A stretch of DNA of 20,817 nt. It comes from an uncultured Collinsella sp. GTDB taxonomy: Bacteria > Actinomycetota > Coriobacteriia > Coriobacteriales > Coriobacteriaceae. Both the position numbers and the translations under genes were made by a program. The notes under the pieces are model-generated. The model saw only the letters and a program-made list of their open reading frames with translations, was not told the DNA's origin and did not search any database. Position 1 is the first letter of the stretch. Every line of letters starts with the position of its first letter. Where the stretch lies: NCBI GenBank assembly GCA_902478875.1, contig CABSMZ010000014.1:1-20817 (forward strand), read 5' to 3'. Of the stretch, positions 16,025 to 20,817 are shown in pieces.

Positions 16025-17005
16025 GTGGTAAAGATGAAAGATGTGGCCGAGCTGGCGGGCGTTTCGAGCGCCGCCGTCTCGCGCTACCTCAACGGTGGAT
16101 ATATCTCGGCGGATAAGGCCGAGCGCATTAAGCAAGCGATTGAGCTGACCGGATACGTGCGGTCCAGCCAGGCTCGCGCGCTGCGCACCGGCTCCACCAA
16201 GCTCATCGGCGTCATCGTGCCTAAAATCAACTCGGAATCCGTAAGCCGCATTACCGCCGGCATTGGCCAGGTGCTCGGTCGTCGTGGCTACCAGATGTTG
16301 CTTGCCAATACCGACAATGCCCCCGATCGCGAGCTCGAATACCTCGATTTATTCCAAAACCACCCGGTCGATGGCATTGTGCTGGTAGCAACCATGATTA
16401 CCGACGAGCACCGTCGGGCGATTGAATCGTGCCGTGTGCCCATCGTGCTGATCGGTCAGAATGTTGAGGGCGCGGCGTGCGTCTATCACGACGATTACGA
16501 GGCCGCCTTTGAGCTGGGCCATGCGCTTGCGGGTCGCGTGGACGGCAAGATTGCCTATATTGGAGTTACCGAAGAGGACCGCGCGGCCGGTTATGACCGC
16601 CGTCGCGGTTTTGAGGCCGGCTTGCGCGCCGCGGGCAACCCGCTCGATGCCGCCTTGATTCGCCTGGGCTCGTTTACGCTCGACTCGGGCTATGGTGCGG
16701 CGCGTGAACTGCTTTCCGTCGACCCCGATGTTTCGTTTATCGCGTGCGCGACCGACACCATGGCGGCGGGCGCGCTGCGTGCCATCGATGAGGTTCGCGG
16801 CATGGGCGAGGGTATTCACCGCGTGAGCGGTTTTGGCGACAACGCGTTTTTGCGCGCGCTGACGGGCGGCATTCCCACCGTGCATTATGGCTACCTGACC
16901 AGTGGCGTCGAGGCGACCAATATGTTGCTCAACACGCTCGATGGCGTGGAGGGGGAGAGCGGTCTCAAGACGCTCAAACTCGGCCATCAACTTATGAATG
17001 TCTAG
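16025..17005 (+). CDS. LacI-family transcriptional regulator (probable sucrose regulator, ScrR-like)
   Basis: I prefer GTG 16025, 5 nt after AGGGG, giving 326 residues; the upstream ATG 15992 overlaps a -10-like TATCAT (15988-15993). The N-terminal helix-turn-helix is 'MKDVAELAGVSSAAVSRYL' (4-22), a classic LacI headpiece and hinge. A periplasmic-binding-protein-like sensor follows ('GVIVPKINSESVSRITAGIG', 'HPVDGIVLVATM', 'FIACATDTMAAGALRAIDE'). LacI proteins repress sugar genes until a sugar or sugar phosphate binds. Its position beside a PTS permease and GH32 hydrolase, and two LacI-type operators right after it, make sucrose or sucrose-6-phosphate the likely effector. Confidence 0.9.
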   Translation: MVKMKDVAELAGVSSAAVSRYLNGGYISADKAERIKQAIELTGYVRSSQARALRTGSTKLIGVIVPKINSESVSRITAGIGQVLGRRGYQMLLANTDNAPDRELEYLDLFQNHPVDGIVLVATMITDEHRRAIESCRVPIVLIGQNVEGAACVYHDDYEAAFELGHALAGRVDGKIAYIGVTEEDRAAGYDRRRGFEAGLRAAGNPLDAALIRLGSFTLDSGYGAARELLSVDPDVSFIACATDTMAAGALRAIDEVRGMGEGIHRVSGFGDNAFLRALTGGIPTVHYGYLTSGVEATNMLLNTLDGVEGESGLKTLKLGHQLMNV

Positions 17006-17093
17006 GCTTTGGGCATGTCTGCCTGCCTTTGAGGCCCCTGTTTTTGCGGTAAAACTACCATTCGCCGGCTTTCTCCTACCGTTCACCCTACTA

Positions 17094-17133
17094 TGAAAAC
17101 GATTACAGACATATGAAACTGAAAACGATTACA
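17094..17133 (+). promoter_or_regulatory. Tandem LacI/cre-type operators upstream of the PTS gene
   Basis: Two identical 14-bp sites TGAAAACGATTACA lie at 17094-17107 and 17120-17133, 26 bp apart. Each fits the LacI/CcpA-type consensus TGNAANCGNTNNCA around a central CG. They sit about 57-96 nt before the PTS start and are probably bound by the adjacent LacI regulator. A clear -35/-10 pair was not resolved. Confidence 0.82.
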
Positions 17134-17189
17134 GTGTAAGTGTCAAAGGTAGTCGGGTGCGCATGCACCCGTTGGAGGAAAGGGAAGTC

Positions 17190-18590
17190 ATGGACTACCG
17201 CAAATCAGCCCAAGAGGTGCTCGACAACATCGGTGGCGCCGGCAACGTTGTTTCAGCCGCACACTGCGCCACGCGTCTGCGCCTGGTGATTGCCGATAAC
17301 GCGAAGGTTGACAAGGAGGCCCTCGAGAATATCGACGGCGCTAAGGGCGTCTTTGAAGCCCAGGGCCAGCTCCAGATTATTTTTGGCACTGGCACCGTCA
17401 ATAAGGTCTACGAGGAGTTCATCGCGCTCAGTGGCGTCGAGGCCGCCACCAAGGCCGAGGTCAAGGAGGCCGCGGCGCAGCAGCAGAACATCTTTATGCG
17501 CGCCATTAAGGTGCTCGGCGACGTCTTTGTCCCCATCATCCCTGCCATCGTGGCCTCGGGTCTGCTGCTGGGCATTATGAGCGCCCTCAACTTTATGGCC
17601 TCCAACGGCTTTATCGCGCTCGACACCAATAACTTTATCTACAAGATTGCCGACCTGGTCTCGGGCACGTCCTTTGGCATTCTGCAGATCCTGATCGGTT
17701 ACTCCGCCGCTAAGGCCTTTGGCGCCAACCCGTATCTGGGCGCCGTTGTCGGTGGTGCGTTCATCAACTCCTCGCTACAGAGCGCCTACACGGTTGCCTC
17801 CGAGGGCGTGCAGACCATGGTCAACGTCATCCCCGGTGTGTACAGCTTTGAGTGGGTCGGTTATCAAGGCCACGTTATCCCCATCGTCATCGCCTGCGCT
17901 ATTCTGGCCTTCCTCGAGAAGCGCCTGCACAAGATCGTTCCCGAGATGTTCGACCTCTTTGTGACCCCGCTCGTCTCGGTGTTCGTGACCGTGCTCGTGA
18001 CCCTCGTTGCCGTCGGCCCCATCTTCGTGTGGGCCGAGAACGCCATTCTCGGTCTGATTCAGGCCCTGCTCACCCTGCCCTTTGGCATCGGTTCCTTTAT
18101 CGTCGGCCTGTTCTATGCCCCCACGGTCGTTACCGGTATCCACCAGATGTACACCGCCATCGATCTGGGCCAGCTCGCTCAGTACGGTGTGACCTATTGG
18201 CTGCCCATCGCCAGCGCTGCCAACATCGCCCAGGGTGGTGCCGCGCTCGCCGTTGCCTTTAAGACCCGCGATGCCAAGATCAAGGGTCTGGCGCTTCCTT
18301 CGGCCCTGTCCGCCTTCATGGGCATTACCGAGCCTGCCATCTTTGGTGTGAACCTGCGCTTCTTTAAGCCCTTCATCGCCGGCTGCATCGGCGGCGGTTG
18401 CGGTGCCCTGGTCTGCGCGCTCACTTCGCTGGCTGCCTCCGGCACGGGTGTTACGGGTATCTTCGGTATCCTGCTGTGCCTGGCCCAGCCCGTGCAGTAC
18501 GCGATCATGTTTGCGGTTGCCGCGGTCGTGTCCTTTGCCATCTCGTTTGTCCTGTACAAGGACGAGCCCAAGGCTTCCGAGCAGGCCTAA
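17190..18590 (+). CDS. scrA: PTS sucrose-type EIIBC permease
   Basis: From ATG 17190, just after GGAGGAAAGGG, the protein has 466 residues; a GTG at 17157 has no site. The EIIB domain (1-90) carries the phosphorylated cysteine C26 in 'AHCATRLRL'. A linker leads to EIIC (about 100-460) with roughly ten membrane helices, starting 'VFVPIIPAIVASGLLLG' and including 'GITEPAIFGVNLRF' in the substrate-loop region. No EIIA domain is fused, so a separate EIIA must supply phosphate. The EIIBC of this glucose/sucrose family imports its sugar as the 6-phosphate. The downstream GH32 gene points to sucrose; trehalose or a beta-glucoside is less likely. Confidence 0.88.
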   Translation: MDYRKSAQEVLDNIGGAGNVVSAAHCATRLRLVIADNAKVDKEALENIDGAKGVFEAQGQLQIIFGTGTVNKVYEEFIALSGVEAATKAEVKEAAAQQQNIFMRAIKVLGDVFVPIIPAIVASGLLLGIMSALNFMASNGFIALDTNNFIYKIADLVSGTSFGILQILIGYSAAKAFGANPYLGAVVGGAFINSSLQSAYTVASEGVQTMVNVIPGVYSFEWVGYQGHVIPIVIACAILAFLEKRLHKIVPEMFDLFVTPLVSVFVTVLVTLVAVGPIFVWAENAILGLIQALLTLPFGIGSFIVGLFYAPTVVTGIHQMYTAIDLGQLAQYGVTYWLPIASAANIAQGGAALAVAFKTRDAKIKGLALPSALSAFMGITEPAIFGVNLRFFKPFIAGCIGGGCGALVCALTSLAASGTGVTGIFGILLCLAQPVQYAIMFAVAAVVSFAISFVLYKDEPKASEQA

Positions 18591-18610
18591 GAGCTTTTGA
18601 TTGAGGGGAT

Positions 18611-18638
18611 GCCCGCGGGCTGTATGCTCGCGGGCGTT
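18611..18638 (+). terminator. GC-rich hairpin between permease and hydrolase genes
   Basis: GCCCGCGGGC (18611-18620) pairs with GCTCGCGGGC (18626-18635) over 10 bp with one G-U pair and a TGTAT loop, followed by GTTTCCC. The T-run is short, so it could partly terminate or stabilise the permease message and set a lower hydrolase level. Confidence 0.55.
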
Positions 18639-18697
18639 TCCCGTATCTGGTACCGATCTCTGGTGCCTTGTTACTTTCGATCCGTTAGGACTTTGAT

Positions 18698-20230
18698 ATG
18701 TCTAATGCACTTGGTCGCGACCTTGCAAAGCTGGTTGCCACTGTTGACGCTGCCGCCTCTGAGTGCGGTCATGGCGCGTATGGCCAGCACTTCCACATTA
18801 TGCCGCCGGCGGGTTGGCTCAACGACCCCAACGGTCTTTGCCAGGCGGGCGGCGTGTTCCACGCTTATTTTCAATATGCTCCGTTTGATGTTGAGGGCGG
18901 CGTCAAGATGTGGGGCCATGCCATAAGCCGCGACCTTATGAACTGGGAATATGTTGGAGCGCCGCTGCTTCCCGACGAGCCGTTCGACTGCCATGGCGTG
19001 TACTCGGGCTCGGCTTTGGTCGAGGACGGTCGCATTCGCGTGCTCTATACCGGCAACGTTAAGCTCCCCGATGCGGACGGCGTCTTTGACTATGTCAACT
19101 CCGGCCGTCGCGCCGATACCGTGTATGTCGAGAGCGCCGATGGACAGACGTTTAGCCAAAAGCGCGTGGTGCTGGCTTCCGAGGATTATCCCGAGGATTT
19201 GACCTGCCACGTGCGTGACCCCAAGGTGTGGCGCGATGATGATGGGCGTTACCACATGGTGCTGGGCGCGCGCCGTCGCGTGGACGGGCCGCATGTCGAG
19301 AGCCGTTTTTGCGCCATGCATGGCGAGGGCGCCGGTCGTGATGTGGGCGAGATCTTGGTGTACGGCTCGGCCGATATGCTGAGCTGGGAGCTCGAGAGCC
19401 GTGTGTCTACGCCCGAGCGTTTTGGGTTTATGTGGGAATGCCCGGGGTATCTGGAGATTGAGACGGATGGCGGTGTACCGGCGAAATGGCTGTCCTTCTC
19501 GCCCCAGGGGCTCGAGGGCGGTCGTTGGGACCGCGGTAATGTGTATGCCGCTGGCTACTTGCCTGTAACGGGTGACATCACCGGTGGTGACGGTGCCTAT
19601 GAGCTGGGCGAGTTCCGCCTGTGGGACGCCGGTTTTGACTTCTATGCTCCGCAGGAGTTTACGTCCGAGGACGGTCGCCACATTTTGATCGGCTGGATGG
19701 GCATGCCCGATGAGCCGACCTATGGCAACGCGCCCACCGTGGTGTGCGGCTGGCAGCACTGCATGACGGTGCCGCGCGAGCTTACAGCCGGTGCCGGCGG
19801 CGTGGTGCTGCAGCAGCCGGCGCGCGAGATTGAGCACCATTATGCCTCGGTGCGTGTGGGGGAGGGCTCGTTGGAGGTTGCCGACGATACCTGCTTTGAC
19901 GTTGTTGTCGACGGTGTCGACGGCGCGTTTACCGCGATCGTTGATGGCGAGCTGAAGCTGGCGTTTATGCCCGCCGAGGGCGAACTGCCCGCGCGCTTTG
20001 AGATGCGATTTACCGATGAGAGTCGCGCTTCTGCCGGCTGCGGGCGTACCGTGCGCTGGGAGCCCGTCGACGAGGTTCGTAACGTTCGCATTGTCGGCGA
20101 TGCCTCGTCGGTCGAGGTGTTTGTGAACGATGGCTCGCTCGTATTCTCGACGCGCATCTATCCCGAGGCCTATGGCGTGACCATTGACGCTCCGGGTGCG
20201 AGCGTGAACTATCACACGCTCAACATCTAG
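18698..20230 (+). CDS. scrB: GH32 sucrose-6-phosphate hydrolase (invertase family)
   Basis: This 510-residue protein starts at ATG 7 nt after AGGA. GH32 motifs are complete: WLNDPNG with nucleophile D43, RDP with D174 as transition-state stabiliser, and ECPG with acid/base E247. These lie in the five-bladed propeller, and a C-terminal beta-sandwich (about 360-510) includes 'SVEVFVNDGSLVFSTRIYPEA'. No signal peptide is seen, so it is cytosolic and suited to splitting sucrose-6-phosphate from the PTS into glucose-6-phosphate and fructose. A fructan-type beta-fructosidase is less likely given the neighbour. It lies 107 nt after the permease and may be co-transcribed. Confidence 0.93.
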   Translation: MSNALGRDLAKLVATVDAAASECGHGAYGQHFHIMPPAGWLNDPNGLCQAGGVFHAYFQYAPFDVEGGVKMWGHAISRDLMNWEYVGAPLLPDEPFDCHGVYSGSALVEDGRIRVLYTGNVKLPDADGVFDYVNSGRRADTVYVESADGQTFSQKRVVLASEDYPEDLTCHVRDPKVWRDDDGRYHMVLGARRRVDGPHVESRFCAMHGEGAGRDVGEILVYGSADMLSWELESRVSTPERFGFMWECPGYLEIETDGGVPAKWLSFSPQGLEGGRWDRGNVYAAGYLPVTGDITGGDGAYELGEFRLWDAGFDFYAPQEFTSEDGRHILIGWMGMPDEPTYGNAPTVVCGWQHCMTVPRELTAGAGGVVLQQPAREIEHHYASVRVGEGSLEVADDTCFDVVVDGVDGAFTAIVDGELKLAFMPAEGELPARFEMRFTDESRASAGCGRTVRWEPVDEVRNVRIVGDASSVEVFVNDGSLVFSTRIYPEAYGVTIDAPGASVNYHTLNI

Positions 20231-20268
20231 GCGATTTGTCGCATATCGGCGCTATACTGCAGCCGTTG

Positions 20269-20308
20269 CCCACGATGCGGGGAACACCCGCATCGTGGGT
20301 TTTTGTTT
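20269..20308 (+). terminator. Strong intrinsic terminator after the sucrose hydrolase gene
   Basis: CCCACGATGCGGG (20269-20281) pairs perfectly with CCCGCATCGTGGG (20287-20299) around GAACA and is followed by TTTTTGTTT. This is the best terminator in the window. A -10-like TATACT lies just upstream at 20253-20258, so it might also form the leader of the next transcript. Confidence 0.9.
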
Positions 20309-20326
20309 ATGAAGGGACGGTGCCTT

Positions 20327-20817
20327 GTGGATGTACAGCAGCTAGAAGAGGCTTGGGCTTTGAGGGCCGGCTCGCGTGAGGCGCGTCTTGTTGCGACCCC
20401 GCATGTGCCGGCGGCGCTGTCTCTGTTGGGGATTGTGCGTCCCGGTGATCGTCTGGTTGCCTTTGCGGACGACTTTGCCGATGCGTTTGCGCACGGCTTT
20501 GATGCCTGCGACGTGGCTATGGTGGGGGAGCCGTCGGCTGCCGCGTTTGCTGCTGCGTCCGAGGGCTTTGATGCTTCGTTTGATGCCGAGGGGCCGCACC
20601 TGTGGTGGTTCGTCAACTCTATCGGCGGGTTTGGTTTGCTCGTTCCCGATCTTCGTGCGTTAGGCCGCGCAGCGCGTGAGGCTCATGCGCTGCTCGTAGT
20701 GGATAACACCGTGGCTGGCCTCTTTGGGTGCGATCCGCTGCGTTTGGGTGCCGTCCTGTCGCTTGAAGCACTCGACCGTGTGTGCGCCGGTAAGGCTCCT
20801 CGCAAGCTCGTCTGTCT
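20327..20817 (+). CDS. Partial PLP-dependent Cys/Met-metabolism-like enzyme (3' end outside window)
   Basis: The frame starts at GTG 20327, 9 nt after AAGGGA, and stays open to the window edge (163 complete codons). An in-frame ATG at 20309 lies in the terminator tail and lacks a site. The visible sequence has an alpha/beta arrangement ending in 'LLVVDNTVAGLFGCDPLRLGA', closely matching the 'VDNTFATPxxxxPLxLGA' segment of cystathionine gamma-synthase-type fold-I enzymes. In the canonical family the PLP lysine sits about 10 residues later in a 'SATK' motif; here the comparable stretch reads 'SLEALDRVC', so the lysine seems absent or shifted. The protein is shorter before this motif than usual. 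Function is uncertain; it may be a degenerate paralogue. Confidence 0.6.
   Translation, partial: MDVQQLEEAWALRAGSREARLVATPHVPAALSLLGIVRPGDRLVAFADDFADAFAHGFDACDVAMVGEPSAAAFAAASEGFDASFDAEGPHLWWFVNSIGGFGLLVPDLRALGRAAREAHALLVVDNTVAGLFGCDPLRLGAVLSLEALDRVCAGKAPRKLVC

Noticed and set aside
18671..20215. 514-codon minus-strand frame opposite the GH32 gene
   Set aside because: The plus strand has all GH32 catalytic motifs; the antisense frame is a by-product of codon bias.

Overview
The window reads as part of a high-GC Gram-positive genome, most likely a gut Coriobacteriia member such as Collinsella. This is an inference from G+C-rich codon use, strong Shine-Dalgarno sites, GTG/TTG starts, and a Pel-type polysaccharide operon that lacks the outer-membrane parts. 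No rRNA, tRNA, CRISPR array or transposase was seen.

Positions 1-4650 are an accessory, defence-flavoured stretch, and its first 2 kb are visibly AT-richer than the rest. It holds the 3' part of a gene with a coiled-coil region and a PD-(D/E)xK nuclease-like domain, then an Abi_2/AbiF-type HEPN protein preceded by two well-formed hairpins that may be a structured RNA. Next comes a two-gene module of an AAA_15-type ATPase and an RloB-like protein, with its own strong promoter. That module is bracketed by two diverged copies of a dispersed repeat of about 125 bp.

Positions 4794-15889 form one tightly packed eight-gene operon in which genes overlap or abut. It is a Gram-positive Pel-like exopolysaccharide locus: pelD fused to a degenerate sugar-epimerase-like domain, pelE, a membrane-anchored DUF2194/PelA-type deacetylase, pelF and pelG. 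The last three genes are a CotH-kinase-like lipoprotein, a VTC-type polyphosphate polymerase and a DUF4956 membrane protein. PelD keeps an RxxD c-di-GMP I-site exactly five residues before a decayed GGDEF motif, so export is probably switched on by c-di-GMP. The CotH-VTC-DUF4956 tail suggests, by inference, that synthesis or modification of a phosphorylated or polyphosphate-linked surface polymer is coupled to Pel-type secretion. This is the most interesting system in the window.

Positions 16025-20230 are a sucrose-use locus: a LacI-family regulator, two tandem LacI/cre-type operators, a PTS EIIBC permease and a GH32 sucrose-6-phosphate hydrolase, closed by a strong intrinsic terminator. The right edge cuts into a gene resembling Cys/Met-metabolism PLP-dependent enzymes.
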